Assembly (NCBI RefSeq): GCF_032062135.1
Contig: NC_092859.1
Coordinates: forward strand, 122,737,842-122,801,841
Direction of reading: 5' to 3'
DNA length: 64,000 nucleotides
From: Pyxicephalus adspersus
Lineage: Eukaryota; Chordata; Amphibia; Anura; Pyxicephalidae
The stretch's first letter is position 1, and the number at the start of each line of letters is the position of its first letter. The translations under genes were made by a program, and so were the position numbers. Below the pieces are notes generated by a model, which worked only from the letters and a program-made list of their open reading frames with translations, had not been told where the DNA came from and did no database searches. This document shows, in pieces, positions 25,301 to 40,300 of this stretch.

Positions 25301-28300
25301 TCATCCACAACTCCCTTGTGTGGTCTGGCCCATTGGAATGAATGAAAATTTCAAACATGGGCATTTCAATGCTGAGTTTAAACACTGGGGAATTAATCCA
25401 TGTAGATTTAGTCGTAATTTAGCTAAAAAAATGATGTTTTGTAATATAGTTTTTCCTAATTTATGATTTACCTAAAAATTATTAGAACAAATTCTAAATT
25501 TGGTACCCCAGATACTTTTGTGAACCTCTGATTCAATTTTCAATCCCTCTGATTTCAATTTTCAATTCAAGATTCAATCCCACTGGGGCTGTAAACCGAA
25601 GGATCATGATATTAGGGAATGGTACAGGATAGGGAATATAGAAGGCCCCTTTGGATGTGTTTGTCTTATTGATTTTAATGTATTTAACACATTTTTTTTT
25701 AAACAAATGCTCATGTTTGTTTATAACTTTAGTTTTATATTGCCTATAAAATATACGTGTGTCATGTATATTTTGAAATTTCCAAGTTGCTTTAAAAAGG
25801 CTTGCTTCTCAACACACAACAGCATTTTATTAGGAATGAGATGTAGACACTGATTTGGCCTTTTCTAAAATACAAGAAGGTAAAAATATTTATAAGGTGT
25901 GAAAGTGTCATTCACTAAGCTATCATCCCCTGTAATTTATAACATGTGCACCAAAAACACTTACCTGCACTGCTGTAAGTACTGCTTAATAGCTTTATAT
26001 AGTTTTACTATTTTATACCAAAAAACTACAGTTTGGGACACTGGGGTTGGTTTACCAAGAGGACATACGCTGTTTTCTTAGCAGTGTGAATTATCTGCTT
26101 AGTTCACTTACCTCAGTGAATGAGGTGAAGTGCTGCTGGCTTCAGCAATTCAATCATATGCAGAGAAAAAATACTGTTTTTTGCCCATGATTGTTTTTTT
26201 CAAGTAAAGAGAATGTATACCACATTCACCAAGCTAACATCTCTTATGTTTTACAGTATGGACAGGCATAATGTGGTTTTTGGTACTGTAGACCATCCAC
26301 TTAATCACAAACTCATAACAAACAACTGTGTTGCAGGTAGACTCTACTGTAACCTACAAATACAATTGTTTTTTTTTTTTTTTTTGGAATACAACAGGTC
26401 ATATGATTGCTATTTACAAATACAAACCATGCGCTCCATTTGTATCAGTGACAAGTGCTTTCTCTTGGTTTGCTTCCTATCTGTCTGACTGCTCCTTTCA
26501 AGTTTCTTTCAATGGTAATTCCACCTCGCCCACTCTCCTCCCTGTTGGTGTTCCCCAAGGGTCAGTCCTTGGACCGGTTCTCTTTTCTCTGTACACCTCC
26601 TCTCTCGGTAGTCTCATATCCTCCTCTGGCTTACAGTACCATCTGTATGCTGATGACACTCAAATCTCTCTTTCCACCCCTCATCTGTCTCCCTCAGTCC
26701 TGGATAAGGTCTCATGCTGCCTGTCAGCCATCTCATCATGGATGTCTGACCGATTCCTGAAACTCAACCTGGATAAAACAGAACCCATCATCATCCCCCC
26801 CTCAAATTCCAAATCCCCCCTGACATATATCTAACTGTTAACAACACTGTTATTCGGCCCTCCCCTCAGGCACGTTGTCTTGGTGTCACCTTTGACTCGG
26901 CCCTCACATTTACCCCCCATATTCAGAATTTCCAGGTCCTGTCACTTTCACCTACGCAACATCTCCAAAATCCATCCCTACCTGTCCCCTGAGACCACCA
27001 AACTCCTTGTACATGCTCTTATCATCTCTCGTCTGGACTACTGTAACCTCCTCCTCTCTGGTATTCCACTAACCCGACTCTCTCCTCTTCAATCTATTAT
27101 GAATGCTGCAGCCAGACTCATCCATCCTTCCCACCGCTCCTCTTCTGCTGCATCTCTTTGCAGGTCTCTTCATTGACTTCCATTTCACCGTAGAATCAAA
27201 TCCAAGCTCCTGTGCTTTGCCTTCAAATCCCTGCACAGTTATTGTCCCACTTACAATTCTGACATGGTAAAAAAAAAGTACTTCCCCAGCCGCTCTCTCC
27301 GCTCCTCCAATGACCTACTAATGACTTCCTCACTCATAACCTCATCACACGCACTGTTACAAGACTTCTCTAGAGCTGCTCCAACTCTCTGGAATGGTCT
27401 TCCTCGTCCTATTCACCTTGCTCCTACTTTCTGCTCATTTAAAAGGGAACTCAAAACCTTATTTTTCAAACTTGCCTACCCATCCTCTTCTGCCTTTTTA
27501 AACCCTCACTACTTCCCACCACTACATATCTCCCCTCCTATTGTGTGTAAATTCCCCCACCTACTAGATTGTAAGCTCTTCGGGGCAGGGTCCTCTCCTC
27601 CTGTATCACTGTCTGTATTAGTCTGTCATTTGCAACCCCTATTTAATGTACAGCGCTGTGTAATATGTTGGCGCAATATAAACCCTGTTTAATAATATTA
27701 TTAATAATAGATGCTATGCTTTAGAATCTCATACTGGCTGCAGTAAAATCATATAATCAACTATTGCTTGAGATTAATACCGATAATGATTCTTGCATGC
27801 TATATGTCTGACAAATCCAAACAGGATTTTTGTTATGCAATTAGAGGGTGGATATAGGTAATTTATTGGGAAACCCTGGAAGCAGCTTTATGTGTACTCT
27901 GCACTGTTGTTGTGCCATGTGGGCATGCAATCTAAGGCTGTCTGTAACTGTCTTAATAAAAACTGGTGATTCTCTAAAGTATTATTTGCAATTATCTGGT
28001 TGCTTTGCTTCCCCGGCTTTACAGTAAAGGAGCGTGAAGGACAAACATGGCCCATAATACACCAGCCTGACAAGTATTTAAGGGTTATTCAATGTACACA
28101 GGTTGATTATCAACGTTGCTGTAATTTAGAGAGGGACTTCAAAGACAAAAAGTGAGGGATCAAAAGTATTGTTGCACATGTTAGTGGATCCTGATAGTCA
28201 ATAGACTCTAATGAAGACAGTAAGATATGATCATCTGTCCTTTTTGACTTGGAGGTACCTGCTTGTCTGTAGACTTAGCAATAATTAACGGCTGAAATAT

Positions 28301-31300
28301 TTAAGTGCATTTTAACCTGCTTGACTAGGGTAAAACTAATAGTAATAAATAATAAGATTGTAATAGTAATAAATGGAGTCTTACCATTACACATTTTACA
28401 GCTTGGGTGGCACTTCCTGCACTTCTTCTCGTGCAAGTAAAACCTCTCGGGACAGTGACTGACACAGTGTGTAGTTCCTTCCACCTGCAAAGTGTTTGAA
28501 GGACATTCCAGACAAGAATCCTGACCTGGTCCAGCACACAGTTCGCAATGAGGATCACACTTCTCACATCGACTGTTGCTTTTGAAATACCTACACAAAA
28601 AGAAAAGTTATACCATTTAATAACCATTTAATGAGAATTTTATGCTAGAATTTTTTATTGTACATAATAAATTAGCAGACTTTATAAAAATGAGCGTGGA
28701 CACAAAGACCTATCCACCTAAAGTTTGGCCCAGGGTATAGACACCCCCACGCCTTGGAATTAGACCCATTTGAGTTCTTCACCACTCACATGAGATATTA
28801 GAGCTGTACTAAAAGGAATGTATTTAGTGCCCAATTTCCTTTTGTGGCTTTATGACTTAGGGCAGGTGAACAGTCAGAGCCAATAAGAGAATCAGAACTT
28901 GAAGATTTCCCCAATCATAGTCACATCATCATCATATCATCCTGTGAGCGATGAGCTTGCTCATGGTCAGTGATCAGCAGCTTTTATTACAAGTGTAATG
29001 CCAGGATAGTAATGCCAAACGTATGCCAGGATATTTCCCCATTCAGCTGATGGGGATGATTGCAATAGAGCATCAGGGTGCAAGGGAGCTGTTTACTTTT
29101 CTAAAAATAACAACAAAGATTCTAAAGTTAATTTCATTTTTTAACAGATTAGAACCACCTTCATGATTCTGCTTTCTATAAAAACTTATTTTTGTTTGAA
29201 GGAAAGCTAAAATCTCAGTGCCTATGTTATCAACTTTGAAGATTCACTCCACAATGCTTATAGCTAGAGAGGTGAGTGAGGGTCAATTTAACATGTTTTT
29301 ACTGATTGTTCAGAATGTGTAAATATTTTGATGTGCATAGTCTAGACCAGTGTTTCCTGGCTTTAAACACAGAAAAACCATTGAAATAACTTTTGGGTCT
29401 TGAGGGAACCCAAACTATAATTACTATATCCACAGCTCACAGTACATTAGTGTGATAGTAAGTGGGAAGATCAAAAAGATCACTGGAATCTACTAAATTG
29501 ACCTGAGAATCACAAACTCCTCATTTCTAAAGGATGCCCTAGTAACCTCTGGAGGACCCCTAGTTTAGAAACACTGGTCTAGGCATAGGTTCACATTAAA
29601 CAACTTTAGAAATGAATACAAAATCCCAATAATGAGATATCAGTTGAATAACAAACATTCCAGAACTACCACATTCTCTGTACAAGAGGAACAATCACAT
29701 TTTAGTTTTATATCATATAAGGAATCCCAGCAAATGCACACACTGTATTGGTTTCTACCTAAGACACTAGAGACAGAGAACATTAAGGGGATTCATAGCA
29801 ATAGGATTTTTTTCTTTACTAAGCGTTATATTTTATTACAGTCTGATATAATTATGTATGTTGTAATGAGATCATTTTAGGGAGGAAATAGTTATGAGGA
29901 CGAGAGATGTGAGCTTCTCATATTCTGTGTAGATTAGTTGAAAATATACTGCATGCTATAAATGAGATGCTGAAAACTTTATAGCTTTTCCCCAATGCTT
30001 TGATGTTTCATCATTTCCTTTTTTTCTCTTTGCTGTCACTCCAGGGGAAGGTGAATGCATTTCAGAATGTAGATTGTAACTTGAGAAATATTGAAGCAAT
30101 AACCCTGTAGTTTTCTATACAAAAAATAGTACAATATCTGGAGCGGTTATCATGTTTTTTAAACCACAAAAGAGATCATAATCGATCTCTTAATCACATT
30201 TAATTCTCAGATCGTACTAATTTCCATAGACAGATATAGGGTTGGACTATAAGCCTGGAGCTAATCATAAAGACACATGAAGCACTTCACCTTGGAGCAC
30301 TTCTGGGTATAGTGAAAAGCAAATGTAGTCAATTATTATTATTATTATTATTATTAATATTCTTATTATTAATAAAAAGTATTGCTATAGAACCAACATA
30401 TTACACAGCGATGTACAATAAATAGGGCTTGCAAATGGCAGATAGATACAAACAATGACACAGGAGGAGGAGAGGACCGTGCTCGGAAGAACTTAGGGGG
30501 GATGTAGCACACAATAGGAGGTGGGATAAACTTGGCATTATTTTATGGTGTGTGTGGTTTGAAGTGTATCATCTTTTCCTCCTTACTGTGCTAAGTTTTA
30601 GATAAAATTAGGCAGGGGATACACTGACAGCCTATTAACGACCAGCAAGCATCACAGCCAGCAATGATAACACCCAGTGTCAAGGCCATCAGTGATAACC
30701 CTGCCATGTGTCAGGACCAGCACAGGGACCTCAAACAGCACAATAAAAGATGGCACATCTAGTAGCTGACATTCACTATACTCAGAATCGGACACCATCA
30801 GCTTACAAAGAGGAGGGAGGCTTGTCTGTGTGATTGACATCAGCAAAGCAGAAGTCGTGGCATAGTGTACTGGATCCAACAGAAATGGAAGTGATTTGGC
30901 AGTGGGTGCCAGAATGAATGAATCAATGGCAGCCTCAGACAGACATACTGGTGCCCTGACACACACACACAAGAAAACAGTTGTATGATAAGAAAGATCT
31001 GTAACTGCACTGCTTTATAGTTGCAGTTGAGTGCTTTTAGAGAAAAGTGTGTTATAGGTGCTTTGTGCAGAAAATTTAATTAGAAGTGAAGAAATACACA
31101 GAGTATCACAAGGTTATATTTACCCAGGGGGACAATGTAGAATACACAGGTGAAGGAGTTTGTAGTATCCAGGTGCACACACGTCACAGTCTTTAGCTGA
31201 ACCTCCATTGCACGTTGTACATACTTGGTGGCATCTGGAACAAAATCCCAGTGTCGTCCCATCTGCCTCCTCACTAGTGTTGTATGTTCCACTGGGACAC

Positions 31301-34300
31301 TGCTTTACACATGTTCCTTCTGTAACAAAGGCATATATATCAGTCAAAATAAGTATACATTACAAAATAATACAGTTATATATATCTCCCCTGAACGAAT
31401 GTTTCATTTTATTTTCCTCTTCTCCTTTACGTATTTCTTTAATTATCTCTTGCTTATAAGTTATCTTTATTACATTATATGTATTTATATTTCTTTTACA
31501 ATATAACTTAAATTGTATCATTTCATGTTACTTCATTTTCATTGTACCATTAGATAATTTTATTATTATACCTTGTAACCTTGTAAAACTCAATACAAAT
31601 TATTGTAACAGACAAACTAAGTATACAAGTAGTATAAACCAACCTGCATATTTGTTGTTACATCCCTAAAGTAATAAATAAATCCCTAATGATACTATGG
31701 GCCTGATTTATGAAAGCTCCCCAAGGGTGGAAGGGGTACACAGTCATTAGTGAAGCTGGGTGATCCAGCAAACCTGGAATGTATTTCCTAAAAGTCATTT
31801 GCTATTTGTTAGTCAATCCTGGATCAGATCTATTCCAGGTTTGCTGGATCACTCAGCTTCACTGATGAAAGTGTATTCTCTTCAACCTTGGAGAGCATTC
31901 TTAAATTAGGCCCAATAAGTGAATAAGCCTTCATGTGAGGCAGCAACAACTCTAGGGCTTATTAAGTCCTTTTTTAATGACAGAAATAATATTGGCCCTT
32001 ATCCAATTAGCTATATTATATTTCTTTTCAAAAGAGTATAAAGAATACTACTGGGGTGGGTTAATGTATGTGTGAGCTTGGATGATGTGGAATTCATCAG
32101 TAATGTGATTAAACAAAATTATTCATGTTTGCTGACATTTTGCTTTTGCGTGTTTATGGAAGATGTTGCATACCAGACTGTATTGGTGATTTGTGGTGAT
32201 GAGGTTTTGTGATAACCTCTTTATCAAGACTGACGTGGCAATTTTTGTACTTAATAAAGTATAAACACATCATTTCATTGAAAATAGGTAATGTATCAAT
32301 GCAATAAAACAAACATACGTATTTAAAAAAATAAAATTATACACAAAATACTACAAACAACAACAAGGCCAAAAAGGACACTCTGGGGACTTGGACACCA
32401 ACTGGGCAATGAGACAGTGGAGCTTTTATGTTTGTTGTGGTGAGCTGGCTGGGCACATCAACACTTACAGGTCTATTTATAAAGCAGTGAATATGACATT
32501 CCCTGAAGCATTCATTATATGGTGTAGAATTAGCGGCTACCATTAAACAAAAATTCCCAAAAAGTTATGCTAACAATGTTTCTGACTAACCTCAATTTAA
32601 CCTTTTATCTTTTATAAAGTATGTGAAATGAAAACTATCTATACTGCACCATAACTAATACCCAATGATATTCATTTCATATTTTCAATGTACATTATAC
32701 AATTAAAATCTGGTTGGCTGATCTATTTTGGCTGATCTGGTTATCTGATTTTTTATTAATCAGTAATGAGAACAAATAACAGTTTTATCTAATACTAATT
32801 TATCATAAATTGTAAAAAATCACAGTTACGCCATCAGATGTGTTGCATTAACATAAACAGCCAGCAGGCTGCACTGTTGATTGTCCCTAAAGCTTATTCT
32901 TGACAAAAGCTATTAAATAAAATGACTAAAAAATAAAATCACTAATGAAAAACAATGCAAAGAATACAGTAAGTGTTCGATGTACACGTTACTTAGTATG
33001 CATAATGGGAAAAAAGGAAAGGAAAAAAATTATTTATTTTTTTTTTTTTTCTTTTGTTCTGAGGGTTTTTTTTAACCTATATATGAGTTTTTTCCTAACA
33101 ATAATAACCAGAGGACCTTACAAAACAAGCTACTTCACCCACCTCTTAGATTGTAATATGTTGGCGCTATATAAATATTGTATAATAATACATTTTACTA
33201 TGTATGAAAATTTGGTTGATAATGTTGGGAAAAAAAAACTCATAAATAAGTAAAATAAAACCTTGGATCATCAGAACCCTAAATATGTGCATGCATGATA
33301 AGTAATGTGAACATATAACACTTACAAGATATAGATAATAGATAAAATAGTCTTACACTATGTTCTGGCAAAAAAGGATCACATCAAGCAATGTTATTTA
33401 GCAACATGATTTCAAAAAAATATGACACCTCTCCACAGAAGCTTGCAAAGGGGATCATACCTATACAAAGCAGCAGGTCAGGACAACAGTCATACGGATA
33501 GAAACTGTAAAAAAAAAAACGTAGACAATGCAAATGGCACTGTATACTATACACAGAGAAAGAAAACCTAGTATTTTAAAAATATCTAATTTAAAATATA
33601 CCATTTGATATCATTTAAAAAATTAATATCCTCCAAAACCACTTTGGTCCATTTAGAAGCTGCACAGGACTTTTTGGCTAGGTTAGTGACTTAGAATGAA
33701 AGCTGGCTCCACATCTATGATCCTGAAACCAAGGAACAGTCAAATTAATGGCGCCACAGCGGGTTCCCGCGGATACGAAGTTACGAACCCACAAATCAGC
33801 CAAAAAAGTCAAGGCGTCTGTTTTCTTGGACAAAGACAGTATTCTGTTGGTGGACTACCTACTTTAGTATCTAGTATCACCAGATAGTATTATGCTAACC
33901 TCCTGGACCAGCTGAAGGAGGCAATTAAGACGAAACGCAGTGGAAAGTTGACCAAAGGGATCCTTTTTTTGCAGGACATTGCACCTGCGCACTAGTCCAA
34001 CGTTGTGGCTGCCAAATTAAACACCCTGGGTTTCCAGTTGGTCCACCATCCCCCCTACCCACCTGACCTGGCCCCTTTGGACTATTATCTGTTCCCGAAT
34101 TTGAAGAAACACCTGACGGGGAAATGTTTTGAGGATATTTCTGGCGTCAAACATGCTGCTAAGAGCTGGTTTGCGTCCCAAACAAAAGACTTTTATTTGA
34201 ACAGTCTAGAAAAGCTGCAACTACACTGTACCACGTGCATCAGTCTCAGGGGAGAATATGTTGAATAAATGTGTTATTCCATAACTCTGGCTGTCTTCTT

Positions 34301-37300
34301 TCTGGGCAAAGCCAGGACCTTTCTTAGCACCCCCTCGTACATATCAAATGTGTCAGGATTGGGGTTCTTTTTTTTTTTGAGCAATAAAAATGATTACAAG
34401 AAAACAATTGTGAAATTCAATTCAATAATGCATTGAGAAAGCAATAAACTGGTACTTACTGTATAGATAAAAGGGCACAGAGCATGTTAGACAATCCTCA
34501 GGGGCGGGGCCATCACATGAGTCACATGTTTTATCACATGAGCTGCAGGTGAATGAATCATCTTCAAGAAAAGTCCTGGGAGGGCAATTTCCTTCCCCTT
34601 TTACTCCACACATATGGCTTTGTTGGTCAAACACAAGATGGTCTTGGCACTGGGTGCAGTCTGTTGCTTCTGGGCCTGAACACTGCGCACATGTCATATG
34701 ACACTCTAATGCAAAAAAAAAAAAAAAAAAGTAAAAACACAAATCACTATTTAATTCATGTTCTAGAACTTACAACACTTTAAAATTAAAATAAATGACA
34801 TTTGTTTTATCTTTTTATTAAATATAAATATATATTTGTTTCATACAACACTAAAGTATTCCGATTTAAAATTCTGATTTCCAAGACATTGTGTTTCTAA
34901 CACAAACCAAAACTTTAACTTTCAAAGTCCTAAATGTTGCCTACAAATTTCTGTATTTAATACATGACAGACACAATGCACCATCTGTCAGACAGGTTGT
35001 CATCTCATTGTCTCATTGTGGAGTGCTATTAGTCACACATAGAATATTCTACTTTATATCCTATTCATGTATCACAAATATTTACATTTGTATAATACAT
35101 ACTTTCTCTTCCATATTTATCATAATTTTAAAAATAAGAGTTGTCATAATATTTACAGGCAGGATATCTTGATTTCAAAGCAGTAAAAGTAAGAAGAAAG
35201 GAAAAAGCGGCTTTTTGTGGCAAAAACACTTGACTGTATTAATAAACAACAGTTATAAGTGAAACAATACTACATATTAACATTGGTCTCCTATGCTAAT
35301 TGTGCTAAACAAAGTTCTTCTAAGTTGTACAAAAAAATTATATTGACAAATAAAGCGACTTGTCTCGTTTAGTGACACATTATGCCTAGAAGGCCTCCTC
35401 AGGAGATTATGGAGACATATACAGGTTGAATGTAAAAAACGTAGTGTTAGAGCAATATTTAGAAACATTATGTGGGGGTCCACTGAATGGTAATGGCATC
35501 CATCCGGGTGGTTTATTGAAAAATTAAAAATGGCAGGAATCCTAGTTACTGGTGGAAGAAGGGCTACCAATAAATAGCCCCCCTCTCACCCATAAGTGGC
35601 CAGTACCAGGGGTAGTAAAGTGGGATCTTGATTAAATAACATGATGGAGAGTCAGTAAGATGCTGAATATCAATTTATGCACCATTGGATGATACTACAT
35701 AGGACGGAGTAAGGTCCATATCCACAATAATGGATATTATTGGAATTAAAAATGATAAGTCCCCGGTATTGAAAAGATCATTTAGAAACAAGGTTTAGGG
35801 AACAATGTCTGTACGTTCAAGGCTGTAAGGTCTAGTTCATATAACTGGTGGTGCTATAGTGAAGGACAGGATACCTGCAGCCAGACTGATGAAAAGCACT
35901 AATTATTGTTATGTAAATGTGCCCGCCCCACTACACCCCTGCCTATGTGTCATTGAAAGGGGAAGAAACTTCCCCCAGGGTGACGTCGTAATACCAGAAC
36001 CCGTCCACTCTCCAATCGCGGGTCTGAGTTCAGAGAGACAACCTGCCCACCACTCTGAGCCCACAATTCCATATGGGAGACATGGCCTGCAGGTCTGCTG
36101 GTGCGCCCCCCCCCCCCCCCCCAGCGGGGTTCTTCTCCTGGCCCCCTGGTTTGGGGACAGACTGACCAGAGCTGCGGACCACAAAAAAATTTTCTGCAAA
36201 ATAGGAGTGGACACGCCTATTACCGAAAAAAGTGAGGGCAGGGCGTTCCCATCCATGCCCGCCTCACTACACCCCTGGTCACAATCAATTTCCAAGGTAG
36301 GTTTCAATCTAAGAGACTGAAGAACTCTTAGTGCTGTTTGGGCATTGGGTCTGTTTGGGTATGTTTTGGAATTCCTCTCCTGCATCAAAAGCAGTGGTTC
36401 TCAGGTCACCAAATTACCAACAAAAGAAATTGCAATAGGTGAATAGGCACATTATATACTTATAAGTAATCTTTTGTCAACAGATTTTTACCATATTTAA
36501 ATTTTATACCTATGACATGATATCTAAGATATAAAATAAAATACCTATGATATAAAATAAGTGATGACTTAACATCTCTATGCTGTTGTAAAAAATTTTT
36601 TTACATAAGTGTGATCTGTGTTTTGCCATTTATCGTGCCTACACATGACCTCCAACTGACTTTTCAGTATGGTCATGGTGCCCTAAATGATCCTTTAAAA
36701 ACACAAGCATCGGTAAAGCTTAACTATGCACAAAGTTCATTTATTCACTTATAACAATTTGTCTTTTTGCTGCAGCCAGGTGCCTCCTCTGAGTAGGTGG
36801 CATTGGATGTGCTACAGTAGAACCTGTTATTATTTCACGCTTGCTGTCTGCTCATGCTAGTTCCTCTTCAGCAGAGCTCATAAAAGAGCTATTCATGGAG
36901 GGGCAATGAATGACTGCACCATTTTCCTTGCAACTTGCTTTTCTGGCCAAGGATCTATGGCTGTACTGTGTGCCAGACAAGCGGTGCAAGGAAGTGTGAG
37001 TTTCCTTCCGAGACCCCATTATTATTCTTTCCGTCAAAAGACTTTTTGACCTTCCTAATTATGTATCTTTTATGTTCTTTGCTGCTTTCTCACCATCTTT
37101 TTATACCTTTGAATGTTGATGTATTTGCTTGGCAAACATTGACGATCTCCTCTAAGCCTTATTACTATATAATGTTAGCAAAAAAACTTTCTCCTGTATA
37201 ATTTTATGGAAAAAAAATAGATTTACTGTTAAACAATTTTACTTTTATGGTAGAGCCAAGCTTCTGCCTAGCATATCCATGTGCAGGAATCTAAGTTCTG

Positions 37301-40300
37301 GCGTACAGCATTTATTGTCCTCAGCATGATAGAGGTGAACAGGTGTACATTGGGAAAATAACACAGCTTGAGTTTTTCTGACTTCACAGCTTGACTTTTT
37401 TCTTTTCTGCTCAAAGTTACTGTCAATCAAGATGATGTAGAGGAGGGCACAGGCACAACACCTTTAAGTGCGCCAGGTCTTCAGTTGTTTGTTAGCAGCT
37501 TTCTCACAACATAACATAAAAGTTTCTTTTGTTTTATTTCAATCAAATTTTTTAGGGACTCTTGTCATTGGGAGAAAATAAAGCAATTTTGTTGCAGAAG
37601 CATCCTAAACCCTTATATCATAGCTTAATATTGGATGATTCTGGCAATAAAGTCTTAATATTTCATAAAAGCAGCTTTGCTCCAAACATTTCTAATGGTC
37701 TATTACTATAGCAGCTTTGGTGGCCATAGGAATGTGCAGGAATTAGAAATTGGCAACATTTTTTCTGTTGGCCCTTATTGGAGGCTTTTGAAAGCCATTG
37801 CAGATATTTGCAGGTACCTTTGGGGCGCATATGGTATACCTGTAGAAATTAAGCTTTTCTCCCCATGAGTCCTTATTGCTATTGAGATTATACCCAGCTT
37901 TGTGAACATATAACATATATGTATGAAAAACAGTATGACTATTGGCAAATTCTAGCTGTCCTACACTGAACTGTTTATTGTAAGAGTTCAGTTTAGGACA
38001 AGAACCCAATTAACAAAAGTGGATTTGTTTATCCACATCCCTCAAATGCCCTTCAGTGCTCCATTAAACTGTATAGCATGATAGATGGCTGGACAGACGG
38101 AAATAAAATTAAACATGGATCGGTAGATAGATTATAGATGATGAATACATAAACATTCTGCTATTTTTTCTGATAGCTTTACCTGTGTAGATTCTGAACT
38201 TGAAAAATAACAAAATCATGTGGACAAGATTAAGTGCTTTAAATTTCAGTGTCATTTCAGCTTTAGTCCTAGAAGCATCGCCCTTTTACATATTACACAG
38301 CAGAATGTCTTATGTCTCACTGAAATAAGTGGCATCAGTACATCTAGCTGATCTAACCTCCCAAATCTCCATGATCAGATGTAATCAGAGGATAAGCAGA
38401 GCACTTTAACTCTTCTAGTAAGGAAAGTGTAATTACAGCGTAAAGTTTTGGTTACATGTTAGGTCTCTAAAAGTTATTCTGAAGTATTTTAGGGCAAAAA
38501 CAAATGCACCACTTAGATGGCAGTCCTGTAAAGCACTTTATGTTTGTTGGCTTAGGTAAAAACTGTAAAAACATGTTTCTTTATAGAAATAGCATTTGTT
38601 AAATAAATATTACATAATATTGAACACATTTAATTGATGCATTGACTGTTCCCATGTCACTTGTTTCAAAGCACAGTAGTTGCACAAAGTAATTAAAAAA
38701 ATTAACCTGTTTTTTTTTTTTTTTTGCCATCACCTAAATGGTTACTTTTATGATGTAGCCTATATTGTAAGTTCTTTTAGGCAGGGTCCCCTCTTCCTCC
38801 CGTGTCATTTTTTGTCTTTGTCATTTGCAACCCCTCTTTAAAGCTGATCTATCACCACAATTCTTACTTTATGTATATTTTAGATGGGTAATTAACCCTT
38901 CTATATAAAGAGCAAAATGGAAAATGTTATAGTTTGGGATGCTTTGCCGCTTCAGGGCCTGGGCAGTTTGCATTAAACAGGTCAGCTCTAAATTCTGCAT
39001 TATATCAAAGTGTACTTGATGAGAATTTAAGCCATCTGTACAAATCAGAGATGGATTCTTTAACACAATAATGATTGAAGAACACAAGAAAATCCACCAA
39101 GGAATGTTTAACATGAAGAAATGGAAGGTAATGAACTGACTTAGTCAAAGTCCTGATTTAAATCTCATTAAAATGTGGGAAGACTTTTCAGACTTTGATG
39201 TTGGAGAGTGGTGGGCGAATATTCCAAATGCCATCAAGAAGTAATTGCTGCTAATGGGTCAATATTAGTCATTGCTGCTTCTGAGGGCAAGGTGTATTTA
39301 CATTTCCAAACTACATCATTATATCTATTGACATTATCTATTATTATCATTATAATACATTACTAAATATCCACATTTTCCTTGTGTTTTTAATCAACCA
39401 TATCACAGTAAATCAGACGATAAATCTCCAGCACAGATTAGCCCAGCTACACGCTATGACAGGCACTGATGACTGGGAGCAGAGAGGCTTTAAAGTTCCA
39501 GCAGCCAATAGCAGTGCAGGAGTCAGGAGCTGATCAGCCTCTAGAATCCCCTTCAGCTGTACACAGCCTAACAATGGATGCTGGGGATGCCATAAATCCA
39601 CCAGGCTACACATCTAAAGGAAGCAGGGGCTGCTGGTATCCCAGTCCTCCTGGCTGCCGCAATTGACTTTGCTGGACAGAATGTTGAAAAAGTCAAAAAT
39701 TGGTATGCACTTACCTTTTTAGATGACTGTATACCCAGCAGTAGATTTAAACTTCATGTCTGTATTTACAGTAACATGGTTATGAGGTATACTCATAAAC
39801 TAATTCTAATTCTATAAAGGAGCAAATTCCTTTGAAAAGATGTCTGGTGACTTTAGAGAGTTGATAAAAAAAAGAAAAATAACCACTTGGTAGGTGTCTT
39901 GAATTTTATATGAAAATGTAATGAAAAGCAATGCCACAACTATGTGCATCTCATTACAGATGGGGAATTAATTAAGTGCTTTGTAAGACTCCAATAGTAC
40001 CACCTACATATTATTGTGGGAGCATGGGGATAGAAAGCTACTGAGTTGTTTTGCTACGCATTCACCAATTGTCATTATCATAATTAAAAAGTCGCTTTGG
40101 CTTCCCTAGGTATCCTTTTAATAGCATAAATTGCCTTTCTTAAAGCATGATCCCCAGAAAGCAATTGGTAGACAAAATATATTTTGAAATTGAAAAAAAA
40201 AAATAAACACTTGTAGATAGTTTCCTTCTAAGGGCTGCATATGAAGCAACATTTTATTGAGAAAGAAAAGACAGCTGACCAAAGAGATATAGCAGTGCTC

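Larger units (their letters stand above)
24470..28384 (-). other. Intron 7 (3.9 kb)
   Basis: Phase 1. It contains the CR1/L2-type LINE (26.43-27.72 kb), a hAT-type element (24.77-24.97 kb) and an element with inverted ends (25.02-25.42 kb). 25.5-26.4 and 27.75-28.38 kb show nothing else recognised. Confidence 0.65.
28591..31123 (-). other. Intron 6 (2.5 kb)
   Basis: Phase 2. It contains a LINE tail on the minus strand (30.33-30.5 kb) and a hAT-type MITE (29.35-29.58 kb). 30.5-31.1 kb and 28.6-29.3 kb show no exon or recognised repeat. Confidence 0.65.
31320..34459 (-). other. Intron 5 (3.1 kb)
   Basis: Phase 1. It holds the mariner copy, a palindromic MITE (31.7-31.9 kb) and a short LINE tail. 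32.0-33.1 kb is AT-rich with nothing recognised. Confidence 0.65.

Noticed and set aside
35859..36388. Open frames of 153 and 159 codons on opposite strands
   Set aside because: Both lie across a GC-rich hAT-type repeat with a long C run. No domain is visible and other copies do not preserve them.
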